A stretch of 64,000 nt of DNA from Ohtaekwangia koreensis. Its GTDB lineage: Bacteria > Bacteroidota > Bacteroidia > Cytophagales > Cyclobacteriaceae. This document shows positions 1-8,731 of this stretch, piece by piece; within the stretch, counting starts at the first letter, position 1, and each line of letters begins with the position of its first letter. Location of the stretch: assembly GCF_900167975.1 (NCBI RefSeq), contig NZ_FUZU01000005.1, forward strand, positions 457,436 through 521,435, given 5' to 3'. Made by a program: the position numbers and the translations under genes. The notes beneath the pieces are model-generated. The model was not told the DNA's origin, did no database searches, and was given only the letters and a program-made list of their open reading frames with translations.

Positions 1-1004
1 GTGATCATCCGCTCGGCCCTTTTACATATGCACCCTATAATCCTATCTCATACAAGCCAGGTGGATTTGTAACCGGGGCGGGTCATGGTAATACATTTCA
101 GGACAACTATGGTAATTACTGGAACACCGGCACACCCTGGGTTGCTGTGAACTGGAATTTTGAGAGAAGGATCGCGATGTTCCCAACCGGCTTTGATAAG
201 GACGGACAGATGTTTGCCAACACACGGTTTGGTGACCTGCCGCATTATCTGCCGGTGAAGAAGTGGCAAAATAAAGATGAACTCTTCACAGGTTGGATGT
301 TACTGTCTTATAAGAAACCTGCTATAGCATCTTCTTTACTTGATACGTTTAAGGTTGCAAACATTACGGATGAGAACCCACGTACATTCTGGGTGGCAAA
401 GCAAAATAAAGAAGGAGAATCTGTAATCGTTGATTTACAGCGTGAACAACAGGTGCGGGCGGTGCAGGTTAACTTTACAGACTATAAATCAAATATCTAC
501 GATGGCTTTGATCAAAAGATCTATACCCAGTTCAGGATTTATACCTCACGTGACGGAAAGCAATGGAACAAAGTTGTTGATCTTACCAATGAAAAACGTG
601 ATCGCCCCAATGCATACCTGGAACTTCCAAATGCAGTGCAGGCGCGGTATATAAAGTATGAGCATGTATATGTAGCCTCGCCCAACCTCGCCATCAGCGA
701 TATACGTGTATTTGGAAATGGGGATGGAAAAATACCGAAGACACCACTCAAGTTTTCGGCAGTGCGCGATCTTGACACCCGCAATGCTTTTACCAAATGG
801 CAGAAGGTTCCTGGTGCCGTAGGCTATAATATACTTTGGGGCATTGCAAAAGATAAACTATACCAGACATACCAGGTTTTTGCAGATCAACCGGAGTCAC
901 TGGAGATTCGGGCGCTGACGAAAGACGTTAGTTATTACTTTGCGATAGAAGCATTCAATGAGAATGGTGTTTCAAAAATGAGCGAAGCTATATTTGTGAA
1001 ATAA
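1..1004 (+). CDS. GH43-like secreted glycosidase, 5'-truncated by the window edge
   Basis: The reading frame is open from the first bases (first complete codon at position 3), so only the C-terminal ~333 residues are visible. The visible N-terminal part, with a GAGHGN motif followed by an NWNFERR segment and a FPTGFDKDGQMFANTRFGDLPHYLP stretch described by its ends only as FPTGF..LPHYLP, resembles the end of the five-bladed catalytic domain of family 43-type glycosidases (arabinofuranosidase/xylosidase). Visible residues ~104-238 look like an F5/8 type C (discoidin) carbohydrate-binding module, and ~247-333 like a fibronectin type III domain. It converges with the esterase gene and is close to a GH3 gene and a sugar-type regulator, which fits a role in plant hemicellulose breakdown in the periplasm or outside the cell. 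The catalytic acids lie mostly upstream of the window, so the exact substrate cannot be judged. Confidence 0.75.
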   Translation, partial: DHPLGPFTYAPYNPISYKPGGFVTGAGHGNTFQDNYGNYWNTGTPWVAVNWNFERRIAMFPTGFDKDGQMFANTRFGDLPHYLPVKKWQNKDELFTGWMLLSYKKPAIASSLLDTFKVANITDENPRTFWVAKQNKEGESVIVDLQREQQVRAVQVNFTDYKSNIYDGFDQKIYTQFRIYTSRDGKQWNKVVDLTNEKRDRPNAYLELPNAVQARYIKYEHVYVASPNLAISDIRVFGNGDGKIPKTPLKFSAVRDLDTRNAFTKWQKVPGAVGYNILWGIAKDKLYQTYQVFADQPESLEIRALTKDVSYYFAIEAFNENGVSKMSEAIFVK

Positions 1005-1014
1005 CGAAAATATA

Positions 1015-1093
1015 TCCGCAGAACGCACAGATTAGCGTAGACGAAATACAAGTGTGTATTTTAAATCTGCGTTAATCTGCGAACTCTGCGGGA
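1015..1093. repeat. REP-like imperfect palindrome between convergent genes
   Basis: TCCGCAGA at 1015-1022 is mirrored by TCTGCGGGA at 1085-1093, and GCACAGATTA at about 1025-1034 by TTAATCTGCG further in, so the 79-nt stretch can fold into a long imperfect hairpin. It lies between two convergent genes and could end transcription of both. Its TCTGCG/AATCTG words recur in a second palindrome at 39741-39795, which suggests a dispersed repeat family. Confidence 0.6.
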
Positions 1094-1099
1094 TAAAAA

Positions 1100-2764
1100 C
1101 TATTTGACTGTCACAGCCCCTGAAGCCTTCATCGCCTGATTCGCTTCTGCCGGTAACTTCCAGTTCTGATCAAAGTAACCTTCCGATATAACACCACCCG
1201 TAGTCCCTTTGAAAAGTATATAGTCCTTGAATTGATTCAGCGCTAGTAATGCAGGAGGCAAGAAAGGCAATGCTCCCGGTTGAGCACCGGTCCACCAGGT
1301 TAACCCTGAACTCACGGCAACATAGTGTCCATCGATCGGAAATACATAGAGCAATCCAAAATCATTTGCCGAGGCTGCATTCAATTGTAAAGGAAGACGA
1401 TCGCTATATTTCTCAATGACTGTGTTGGTTTCTTTCGTGCCAAACAAAACGAGGTTAGCGTCTTTAAGATCACTGGGTCTTACTTCTTTATCCGACATCA
1501 CCCTTGGGAAAACCATGATGCGTCCGAGAAAAGCATTGCGATAGAAAGACCAGTTCGCAGCTTGTGTAGCGATCTCTGAACGAAGCTTTAACTCTGCCTC
1601 GGAAGGATTGCCCGCAGTGCCGTACACATAGACATGCCGTTGTGAAAACACAGCACCAATCGGTCCTTCTGCTCCTGGTTTTTTAGCGGTGGCAGGTAAT
1701 TCATATTTTGTTGCTGCCCACTTGCCTTGTTGTTCCGTAAAGGAAACAGTTTCAGCGGCAGATGTTTTTACTTTCTTTCCATTGATGGTGACTTGCAATG
1801 CTTGTGCTGCATTGAATTTCGGATGACCTTTCAGTTGTAATGTGAAAGCTGTAAGATTTGTTGTTTTAATCTCCAACTGATTTGGTGCTGTAAACTTTGC
1901 ATCTATAGTCGCCAGTGTACCCGGAGTCAGCTGATCAAAATGTACCCAATAGGCACTGCTATATTTATAGTTCTTTGAATTGAAGAGAACACGATCCGGA
2001 AATTTATTACGCTTGAACTTACCGAACCATTCAAAGACTGCTTCATCTTTATAAGCATTTTCCCAGCTGTTGTGATTTACACCGGGATACTCCGTATAGG
2101 ATACATTCACACCAATCTCTTTCAAACGTTTCGTCCAGTCACGGGATACTGTAACCGGAACTGCAGCGTCCTGATCACCATGATGAAAAAACATCGGAAG
2201 GTTTAACGCATTGGGAGCGAGTTCATCTGTACCCTTCGGAGGCGCGGGACATACCGGAAATAAAGCTGCCCATATATCAGGACGCGTGAGGCCAATCCAC
2301 AATGTGCCACCACCGCCCATGGATAAACCCGTCAGATATATACGATCTTCATCAATAGAGAAACGGCTTTTTACATCGGCGAGTACATCATATACATCTT
2401 TCTCTGCCACACCTTGATAGCCCATGGTACCTCTCACATACGGTGATGCCACTATATATTCTACATCTTTCCATTCGGGAAAATAGCGCGTTGCTTCAAC
2501 ATCGTTTTCTCCATTCGCATTACTTTTTCCAAATACTCTGCGCAACGATAGCCTGTGATTCGAGCCTGCACCATGCAGCATTACTACTAATGGATATTTT
2601 TTGTTTTCATCATAATTTTTTGGAAGATATAATCCGTAAGGTTGTTCTGTATCATCTACATCTGAAAAGAATGTTAATACCTGAGGACCACTTTTAAGTT
2701 TCTGTGCAGTTGCTGTCATTGCTGTTGCCACGAAGAGCAGTAAAATTAAACGCATTGTTTTCAT
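1100..2764 (-). CDS. secreted alpha/beta-hydrolase (CE1/prolyl-oligopeptidase-like esterase)
   Basis: This 554-residue protein starts with a clear signal peptide (hydrophobic LILLLFVATAMTATA, cleavage near residue 20). The esterase fold is seen from residue ~40 to 250: an oxyanion-side HGAGSNH segment near residue 64, nucleophile Ser148 in GLSMG, acid Asp199 in GDQDAAVP and base His231 in PGVNH. The remaining ~300 residues are unassigned beta-rich sequence. The family contains feruloyl and acetyl-xylan esterases (CE1) as well as peptidases. Lying between GH43-like and GH3 genes, a role in removing ester side groups from hemicellulose is the best inference, but a peptidase is possible. It is separated from the upstream GH3 gene by a terminator, so it probably has its own promoter. 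Confidence 0.75.
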   Translation of the reverse strand: MKTMRLILLLFVATAMTATAQKLKSGPQVLTFFSDVDDTEQPYGLYLPKNYDENKKYPLVVMLHGAGSNHRLSLRRVFGKSNANGENDVEATRYFPEWKDVEYIVASPYVRGTMGYQGVAEKDVYDVLADVKSRFSIDEDRIYLTGLSMGGGGTLWIGLTRPDIWAALFPVCPAPPKGTDELAPNALNLPMFFHHGDQDAAVPVTVSRDWTKRLKEIGVNVSYTEYPGVNHNSWENAYKDEAVFEWFGKFKRNKFPDRVLFNSKNYKYSSAYWVHFDQLTPGTLATIDAKFTAPNQLEIKTTNLTAFTLQLKGHPKFNAAQALQVTINGKKVKTSAAETVSFTEQQGKWAATKYELPATAKKPGAEGPIGAVFSQRHVYVYGTAGNPSEAELKLRSEIATQAANWSFYRNAFLGRIMVFPRVMSDKEVRPSDLKDANLVLFGTKETNTVIEKYSDRLPLQLNAASANDFGLLYVFPIDGHYVAVSSGLTWWTGAQPGALPFLPPALLALNQFKDYILFKGTTGGVISEGYFDQNWKLPAEANQAMKASGAVTVK

Positions 2765-2858
2765 TGCATTTTCTGGGTTGGTTGATTTGTTATTGAATGT
2801 TACACATTTATACCACTACTATCAATCTTTTTTATGTAAAGCATAGTATAAAATTAAA

Positions 2859-2876
2859 GCCCGGAACAACCCGGGC
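2859..2876 (-). terminator. rho-independent terminator after the GH3 gene
   Basis: GCCCGG and CCGGGC arms (6 bp, all G/C) flank a 6-nt loop. On the minus strand the stem is followed by TTTAATTTT. It lies 26 nt beyond the GH3 stop codon. Confidence 0.7.
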
Positions 2877-2901
2877 CCTAACAACCTGTAAACTATTATA
2901 T

Positions 2902-4782
2902 TTAATAATGAAGTCCATGTCCGAACTTATATAGCGGATCTTTGGAATCGTATGGAACATCTTCCTTCTGATTGCGAACAGCGTCCATGGAAGAAGGTAA
3001 TTCGAAAGGTAACTTGCCTTCGGGTTTTGCTTTTCCAAACAGAACATCCAGCACAGCATTATCACTCGCTCCAAAATCTGCTACTAAACCTTTTGCTTTC
3101 TCGCTGATCTCGGGAATCACTGCAGGACGATCAAGGTAAATATCAACAATGGTAGGAACTGTTTTCAGTAACATCAATATACTGTCCTTCTGTGTCCCTT
3201 TAAAATCGAGATCACCATGGTGAAAACCACGCGCAAAGAAATTTTTTGTCTCCACAGGATACCATGGAGTATTCAGCCTTACAATCGCTATATCTGCTTG
3301 TTCAGGTTTTGAAACGACTTCACCGTATTGCGCCGCTACCGTTGGATTTATATTCTTAATATATATTTTAAGTTTACCCGCTTCGAGTGGAAGAATATTC
3401 TTGCCCTTCGCCGCTGAATTTTTTAGCAATGTGATGGCCCTGCGTTGGGCGTCTTCACCCGCTTTTTTAAACTCATCTTTACCGACTACAGCCATAGCGT
3501 TCTCAACATCTATATAGGGATCTTCAAAAAGTCCCAATTCAAATTTCTGGCGAAGCAAGCGTCTCACAGATTGATCGATTCGAGCTTCTGTAAGTTTGCC
3601 ATCTTTTACAAGCTTGATAACATGCTCGGGACAATTCTCGCCACCGAACTGATCAACGCCGGCATTGAGAACCTTTAATACTCTTTCTTCTTCCGATAAT
3701 TTTTCAACACCCCATGCACGAGCAGGCCATACTATATCGCCCATCTTTGCATCCGTGATCAATCCCCAGTCTGTGCAAACCACACCATCAAATTTATACT
3801 TGTCACGTAGCAATCCCGTAATAATATCTTTGTTGAAAGAGAACGCAACATTCTCGTTTGTCTGGTCAACCGGCACACCATAGTACGGCATGATCGCAGC
3901 GGTTTTAGCTTCGAACGCTGCTTCAAAGGGAATCAAATGATAATTGAAATTCTTTCCCGGATATACCTGTCCTTTTTGAAATTCGAAATGCGGATCAAGA
4001 CCTTCTTTCTGGGGACCACCACCCGAGAAATGTTTTGTCATGCAGGCAACACCATTTGAATCCAGTGTAGTACCTTGAAAACCCTTGATATAGGCCTTGA
4101 TAAGTTTGGCCGACAACTGCGCATCTTCACCAAAGGTACCGCTGATGCGTGGCCACCGCGGCTCTGTCGCAAGGTCGGCCATGGGATGTAAAGCTTCGCG
4201 TATACCCACTGCTATATATTCCTGCCGCGCTATATCTGCATGTTGCTCCATTAGCTTTTCATCTCCTATAGCGGCAAAACCAAGCTGCTCAGGCCATTGT
4301 GAAAAGTCATTGGCGGTCATTGAAAATATATTGTTGCTGAAAGCATTGCGTGGATCAGAGGCAATTGTCACGGGTATACCCAGTCGTGTTTTTTCCTCTG
4401 CAAATTTCTGAAGGTTGTTATACCAGGTGGCCAGCGCTCTCTTCTCCGGCACAGCCCACACGTTGAAGTGCGTCATATACTTTTCTGTCATCAGCTTGGG
4501 TGCTATAGGAGCGAAGGCAAACATACCTTCTCCCGGTCTGTCATCCAGCGATCCATCGCTATTGATCCGTGTTCCATTGATGAACAGCATGCCAGCTTTT
4601 TCTTCCAGCGTCATCTGTTTCAGCAAATCATCAATACGGTTATCGACAGATTCGTGCGAATCTTCATACACATCAAGTTTACCATTCTTGTTCAAGTCCC
4701 GGAAGGGCGTATTATCAGAGCAGGCCGACATCACCGTAAAGGCTATTGCCGAACTGTAAAACAGTTTTAAAGGGTTTATCAT
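2902..4782 (-). CDS. glycoside hydrolase family 3 lipoprotein (beta-glucosidase/xylosidase type)
   Basis: The 626-residue protein hydrolyses terminal beta-linked sugars from oligosaccharides with retention of configuration. A lipoprotein signal ends at Cys21 (VMSAC), so it is probably anchored to a membrane on the periplasmic or outer face. Residues 29-40 (DLNKNGKLDVYE) form an EF-hand-like calcium loop often seen at the start of Bacteroidota GH3 proteins. The N-terminal barrel carries the conserved Lys250-His251 pair and the nucleophile Asp338 in VCTDWG; the GH3 C-terminal domain follows from ~residue 440. There is no C-terminal fibronectin-type domain, and the length is short for the family. 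It is divergent from the Nudix-type regulator, and paired inverted repeats between them suggest that it is the regulator's target. Confidence 0.88.
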   Translation of the reverse strand: MINPLKLFYSSAIAFTVMSACSDNTPFRDLNKNGKLDVYEDSHESVDNRIDDLLKQMTLEEKAGMLFINGTRINSDGSLDDRPGEGMFAFAPIAPKLMTEKYMTHFNVWAVPEKRALATWYNNLQKFAEEKTRLGIPVTIASDPRNAFSNNIFSMTANDFSQWPEQLGFAAIGDEKLMEQHADIARQEYIAVGIREALHPMADLATEPRWPRISGTFGEDAQLSAKLIKAYIKGFQGTTLDSNGVACMTKHFSGGGPQKEGLDPHFEFQKGQVYPGKNFNYHLIPFEAAFEAKTAAIMPYYGVPVDQTNENVAFSFNKDIITGLLRDKYKFDGVVCTDWGLITDAKMGDIVWPARAWGVEKLSEEERVLKVLNAGVDQFGGENCPEHVIKLVKDGKLTEARIDQSVRRLLRQKFELGLFEDPYIDVENAMAVVGKDEFKKAGEDAQRRAITLLKNSAAKGKNILPLEAGKLKIYIKNINPTVAAQYGEVVSKPEQADIAIVRLNTPWYPVETKNFFARGFHHGDLDFKGTQKDSILMLLKTVPTIVDIYLDRPAVIPEISEKAKGLVADFGASDNAVLDVLFGKAKPEGKLPFELPSSMDAVRNQKEDVPYDSKDPLYKFGHGLHY

Positions 4783-4793
4783 AGCGTCTGGTT

Positions 4794-4814
4794 ATTGTGT
4801 TATGCGTACACAAT
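4794..4814. promoter_or_regulatory. operator-like inverted repeat 1
   Basis: Perfect 7-bp arms ATTGTGT / ACACAAT are separated by 7 nt. The core TGTGT-N7-ACACA is the same as in the repeat at 4828-4850, and the centres are 35 bp apart. It starts 12 nt upstream of the GH3 start codon, where a bound protein would block or control GH3 transcription. Confidence 0.55.
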
Positions 4815-4827
4815 GATATACAATATT

Positions 4828-4850
4828 CAATGTGTTTTCAATACACATTG
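4828..4850. promoter_or_regulatory. operator-like inverted repeat 2
   Basis: Perfect 8-bp arms CAATGTGT / ACACATTG are separated by 7 nt. This repeat overlaps an in-frame GTG codon at 4832, which is one reason to place the regulator start further downstream at 4889. It is a likely binding site for the adjacent Nudix-type regulator, allowing both autoregulation and control of the divergent GH3 gene. Confidence 0.6.
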
Positions 4851-4888
4851 AACCGTTTAATGAAAGATTTCAGAGCATCGCAAAAAAA

Positions 4889-5671
4889 ATGATGGCTAAT
4901 CGCGATATTTGGGCGACTATGGATAGAGAAAAGCAACTTCGGGATTTCTTGCTAAACGGTGATAAGATCTACGTGCCACGCGTTTCAGTAGATTGTGTGA
5001 TCTTCGGATTTCATGAAGATCAACTGAAGGTGTTGCTGCTCCGGTGGAAAGATGGCCGTTGGTGTTTACCCGGTGGATTTGTAAAGTGGGATGAATCCGT
5101 AGACGAATCTGCGGTGCGCACGTTACAGGAGCGTACAGCATTACGCAATATATACCTGCAGCAGTTTCATACATTTGGAGCACCGAATCGTGAGCGTGGT
5201 AAAAAATTTAAAGATATACCGGACACAAAAAAAAGCTGGATGCGCGAGCGGTTTGTCTCCGTAGGATATTATGCCCTTGTAGAATTCTCGAAGGTGAGTC
5301 CGCGACCCGATTGGCTTAGTGATGAATGTAAGTGGTACGATATCCATAAAGTACCCGCGTTGATATATGACCATAATGAAATGGTGGAAAAGGCACTTGA
5401 AACATTGCGCATCCGCCTGAATGATTACCCTGTAGGATATAATTTACTCCACGAGAAGTTTACAATGCCTGAACTTCAGCGGCTATATGAAACGATTCTC
5501 GATCAACCACTCGACCGGAGGAATTTTCAAAAGAAGATGTTGAGTCTGGGTATACTCGAACGGTTAAAGGAACGCAAGACCGGAGGCGCACACAAGGCGC
5601 CCTATCTATATCGTTTTGATAAAAAGAAATATGAACGCGCTATGAAGCAGGGTTTGAAGTTAGGCTTTTAA
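4889..5671 (+). CDS. NrtR/AraR-type transcription regulator with degenerate Nudix domain
   Basis: The N-terminal half (from about residue 33) is a Nudix fold. The Nudix box reads GGFVKWDES...AVRTLQERTAL: the RE and EE positions of the catalytic consensus GX5EX7REUXEEXGU are changed to RT and ER, so it is probably a ligand sensor rather than a hydrolase. The C-terminal ~80 residues (ending KKKYERAMKQGLKLGF) form the winged-helix DNA-binding domain typical of this family. In Bacteroidota such proteins (for example AraR of Bacteroides) control arabinose and xylose genes, which fits the neighbouring GH3, esterase and GH43-like genes. The start is placed at ATG 4889 (ATG 4892 is equally possible), because the in-frame GTG at 4832 falls inside a putative operator. 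Confidence 0.85.
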   Translation: MMANRDIWATMDREKQLRDFLLNGDKIYVPRVSVDCVIFGFHEDQLKVLLLRWKDGRWCLPGGFVKWDESVDESAVRTLQERTALRNIYLQQFHTFGAPNRERGKKFKDIPDTKKSWMRERFVSVGYYALVEFSKVSPRPDWLSDECKWYDIHKVPALIYDHNEMVEKALETLRIRLNDYPVGYNLLHEKFTMPELQRLYETILDQPLDRRNFQKKMLSLGILERLKERKTGGAHKAPYLYRFDKKKYERAMKQGLKLGF

Positions 5672-5779
5672 GTATAGCACCGATGCCCGGATCGAAAGTA
5701 TATAGTGCAGTGAAAACGATTTTTATACATTGACTAAAGATTTAAACTGTATCTTGAAGGTCATTTACAATATATATAT

Positions 5780-6499
5780 ATGGTGTTACTTCGATCTTTC
5801 ATCACAGTTTTTTTTATAGTCTTCATGTCTGTTCAGGCACAGGCAACATGGTCTATCATCATTATAGATTCAAAAACAGGAACCATTGGTACAGCGGGTG
5901 CATCGTGTTCTCCAAACTGTTATGGTATAGGGAGGATCATTCCCGGCAAGGGTGCTATCATTGTTCAGGCCATGAGTAATAATGAGGCTAGGGCAAAGGG
6001 TATACAAATGATGTTGGCGAATGCATCACCTGAAGAAATCATACAAGCGTTGCGCGATCCTTCCTTTGATCCGGAGAGACAACAATATGCTGTTGTTACG
6101 ATGGACATTATAAACCCTGCAACCTATACGGGCGATTCTACGCATGCGTATGGTGGTGCATTGACCGCTCCCGGTATATCTGTGCAAGGCAATACATTAA
6201 CCGGTGAACAGGTTTTGAAAGATGTAATGGCAGCAGTGATTGCTGGTCAAAAGGAATCGCTGAGTATCGATTTGATCTTGATGCAGGCGTTGGAGGCCGG
6301 ATCAAATGCCGGAGGCGATAAACGATGTGGTGAACAACGTGCTACGAGTGCATTTATCACGGTATATAAAAAGGATGATCACGCAAAGAAACCTTCTCTG
6401 AATTTAAATACATTCGGGCAGTATAAAGGTGGTCCTAACGCAGTGATATTGCTTCGGAAAAGATACGATAAATGGAAAGCTAAGAATTCTATAGATTGA
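5780..6499 (+). CDS. secreted DUF1028 (Ntn-hydrolase-like) protein
   Basis: The 239-residue protein has a strong signal peptide (SFITVFFIVFMSVQAQA) followed by a full DUF1028 domain, recognisable by TWSIIIID at the start, GTAGASCSP, the GALTAPG loop and GGDKRCGEQRATSA. The family resembles N-terminal-nucleophile hydrolases, but its substrate is not established. Signal peptidase cleavage after Ala-Gln-Ala (residues 20-22) would leave Thr23 as the new N-terminal residue, where an Ntn hydrolase needs its nucleophile. The start codon follows an AT-repeat run (5769-5780). It appears to be transcribed alone; the neighbouring genes give no clue to a pathway. Confidence 0.8.
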   Translation: MVLLRSFITVFFIVFMSVQAQATWSIIIIDSKTGTIGTAGASCSPNCYGIGRIIPGKGAIIVQAMSNNEARAKGIQMMLANASPEEIIQALRDPSFDPERQQYAVVTMDIINPATYTGDSTHAYGGALTAPGISVQGNTLTGEQVLKDVMAAVIAGQKESLSIDLILMQALEAGSNAGGDKRCGEQRATSAFITVYKKDDHAKKPSLNLNTFGQYKGGPNAVILLRKRYDKWKAKNSID

Positions 6500-6577
6500 T
6501 ATACAAATGTATATCGTAAGTGAAGCGAGGTATTGGATGATCAGCGAACGCGAAATGCAAAGCCGGGTGGAGTGACT

Positions 6578-6904
6578 TTACACTTCGTGTTCCTGCATGT
6601 AATTGATCAGATCAATTTCGTCCGGAGTGAATTTATCTTGATCCTTCATGTTCTTTGATTCGATGAAGTCTTCCAGGCAAACGTAGAATCTGAGTCTGTA
6701 TTTCCAGATCAGCTTGCTGCCGATAGCTTCTTTAAATTCCCGAACATCGATTTCGTCATCAACCCAATACATGTCATGTACATCCTTGTCGGAAGTACCA
6801 CCGGTGTAGCCTGGCATAAAGTTGAGACGTGAGTGCTCAAGCTTTTTCATGACTTCATTTCTGAAGTCTGACTTTCCTGTGATATATAATGTTGTCCAGT
6901 TCAT
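6578..6904 (-). CDS. small conserved-looking hypothetical protein
   Basis: The 108-residue protein has no signal peptide or membrane segment. It begins MNWTTLYITGKSDF, contains the tract MPGYTGGTSDKDVHDMYWVDD and ends in an acidic helix (DEIDLINYMQEHEV). It is rich in charged and aromatic residues as in a folded soluble protein. A GTG at 6973 would add 23 residues, but ATG 6904 gives a more natural N-terminus. I do not recognise the family. It stands alone, convergent with the DUF1028 gene. Confidence 0.6.
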   Translation of the reverse strand: MNWTTLYITGKSDFRNEVMKKLEHSRLNFMPGYTGGTSDKDVHDMYWVDDEIDVREFKEAIGSKLIWKYRLRFYVCLEDFIESKNMKDQDKFTPDEIDLINYMQEHEV

Positions 6905-7675
6905 TTTCTTAGTGATAAAATTGTACACAGCGTTTAAGTTTAAAAGATTGTTTGGCGCTTGGTCCAAGTTCACTACAATCTTTTGTGCGGGGTATATATC
7001 TCTCTGTTAGTAACATCGGTTAAAAAATCCCTACACTTAACCATACGCAAAGAAAACACTTAAGGTTCGCATTGTGCAGTGAAACTTTTAACATTTTATT
7101 ACACCTGACAATCGAAATCGTGTGAAGCGCGAAATATATTTTTGTCGGATATGTTTCAAGTGTCATCAACACCCATTGAATGATTAACAACTCCCAGCTG
7201 ATGATCGTCCAATCTCTCAAGGGTATCGCCTGGTATGTTGAATCGCATGGAGTAGACCTGATAATTTTGCGTGAACTATATATTTACTCACTCAAAGTCC
7301 TATCTGCGAAAGTATCTTATTGTATTCTTTTAAAACGTATAATTTTAATTTGGAGAATGACTGTTGTACCTGGTTTAGTGTTGCTCCGTGTATGTGTGTA
7401 CTAAAGTGGCAACCTTCGGTAAGTGAAACCAGTTACAACGGGATAGGTACTGTTTTTTTTGGGTGTAGACATTATAACCTTGCGGAAGAAATGTACTGGT
7501 AAGCGATGGTTTTATTGGTACGCAGGAAGACTGCCAATTTCATGGTGGACGTGGCTTTCAAATTCTAAATGCTATAATTCGCTTCGGATTCATGAGCGGC
7601 AATTCACATAAATGTAATACAGGGGGCGGATAGCATGATACATGCATTTCAGTATCTTTACTTAAATCTACCCTT
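6905..7675. other. 770-nt stretch with no supported gene
   Basis: Short open frames exist (for example 7180-7404 on the plus strand) but their translations show no recognisable domain and no natural N-terminus. A TATTTTTG sequence at 7137-7144 matches the -7 box, without a matching -33 box, so a short untranslated transcript is possible. No tRNA or strong hairpin was seen. It may be a decayed gene or simply a long intergenic region. Confidence 0.5.
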
Positions 7676-8677
7676 ATGAACTCGAAGCGCATTATAAGAA
7701 TCACCTTCCCGATCCTGCTGTTGTTGGCCCTTTATTTTCTCGGCCCCGAGCCTAAAACTCCTGTGTTTAACCTTACGCTGCCACAGGCACCTGCCAGCCC
7801 TCTGGCATTAGAGCAGTATGTGGCAACGGCTGAAGCACAGCATAAAATAAAACCTGGCAACGAAGCAGAGATCGTGTGGCATGACAGTACCCGTCAAAAA
7901 ACTGAATATGCTATAGTATACCTGCACGGATTTTCTGCCAGCAAAATGGAGGGGTTTCCGACACACCAGAAATTCGCGAAGACCTTTGGCTGTAATCTAT
8001 ATTTATCGCGGTTGGCCGATCACGGTATCGATACAACGGATGCGTTGGTGAACTTCACCCCTGACAGACTCTGGGAGAGCGCCAAGCAAGCGTTGGCCAT
8101 CGGCAAGCAGCTTGGCAATAAGGTAATTCTGGTAAGTACATCTACAGGCGGTACGTTGGCGTTGAAGCTGGCCGCAGAGTATCCTGACGATGTGCATGCG
8201 CTGATCAATATGTCACCTAACGTTGCTATTAACAATGGTGCCGCGTTTTTACTGAACGATCCCTGGGGACTATATATCGTACGATTGGTGAAAGGCGGGA
8301 AATACAGTATATCCACGGAAGACACTGAAGAGGAATCGAAATACTGGTATAGCAAATACCGACTCGAGGCTACACCACAATTAGAAGAATTGGTAGAGAG
8401 TACAATGGTGAAGGAGACTTTTGAAAAGATCAAGCAACCTTGCCTCACGCTGTATTATTTTAAGAATGAACAGGAGCAGGACCCTCAGGTGAAGGTGAGC
8501 GCGATGCTGGATATGAATGATAAACTGAGTACGCCTGCTGATCTCAAGCAAGCTATACCTTTCCCCGATGCAGGTGGTCACGTGATAGGCTCATCACTTA
8601 CGAATAAGCATTATGAGGAAATATACCAAGCAATAGAAAAATTTGCTGTCGAGAAGCTGGGGATGAAGAAGATTTAG
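7676..8677 (+). CDS. membrane-anchored alpha/beta hydrolase
   Basis: The 333-residue protein has an N-terminal hydrophobic segment (ITFPILLLLALYFLG, residues ~9-23) that probably anchors it in the membrane or acts as a signal peptide. The hydrolase fold begins at ~residue 78 with AIVYLHGFSASK (oxyanion region). The nucleophile elbow is STSTGG with Ser156; the usual first Gly of GxSxG is Ser154. The catalytic His is in DAGGHVIG near the C-terminus. It resembles carboxylesterase/lysophospholipase-type serine hydrolases; the substrate is unknown. A long stem-loop shared with the convergent GIN-domain gene follows the stop codon. Confidence 0.75.
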   Translation: MNSKRIIRITFPILLLLALYFLGPEPKTPVFNLTLPQAPASPLALEQYVATAEAQHKIKPGNEAEIVWHDSTRQKTEYAIVYLHGFSASKMEGFPTHQKFAKTFGCNLYLSRLADHGIDTTDALVNFTPDRLWESAKQALAIGKQLGNKVILVSTSTGGTLALKLAAEYPDDVHALINMSPNVAINNGAAFLLNDPWGLYIVRLVKGGKYSISTEDTEEESKYWYSKYRLEATPQLEELVESTMVKETFEKIKQPCLTLYYFKNEQEQDPQVKVSAMLDMNDKLSTPADLKQAIPFPDAGGHVIGSSLTNKHYEEIYQAIEKFAVEKLGMKKI

Positions 8678-8684
8678 TTTTACT

Positions 8685-8724
8685 TGTCCTACACCGGTTG
8701 TCTACAGAAAACAGGTGTAGGACA
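8685..8724. terminator. bidirectional stem-loop between convergent genes
   Basis: The arms TGTCCTACACC (8685-8695) and GGTGTAGGACA (8714-8724) are a perfect 11-bp inverted repeat around an 18-nt loop. It lies between the hydrolase stop (8677) and the GIN-domain stop (8732). There is no long T-run on either side, so it may act as a weak terminator or as a 3'-end protecting hairpin. Confidence 0.6.
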
Positions 8725-8731
8725 GTAAACA

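Noticed and set aside
7180..7404. 74-codon plus-strand frame in the gene-poor region
   Set aside because: No family resemblance and no promoter at a fitting place; a chance frame in AT-rich sequence is more likely.
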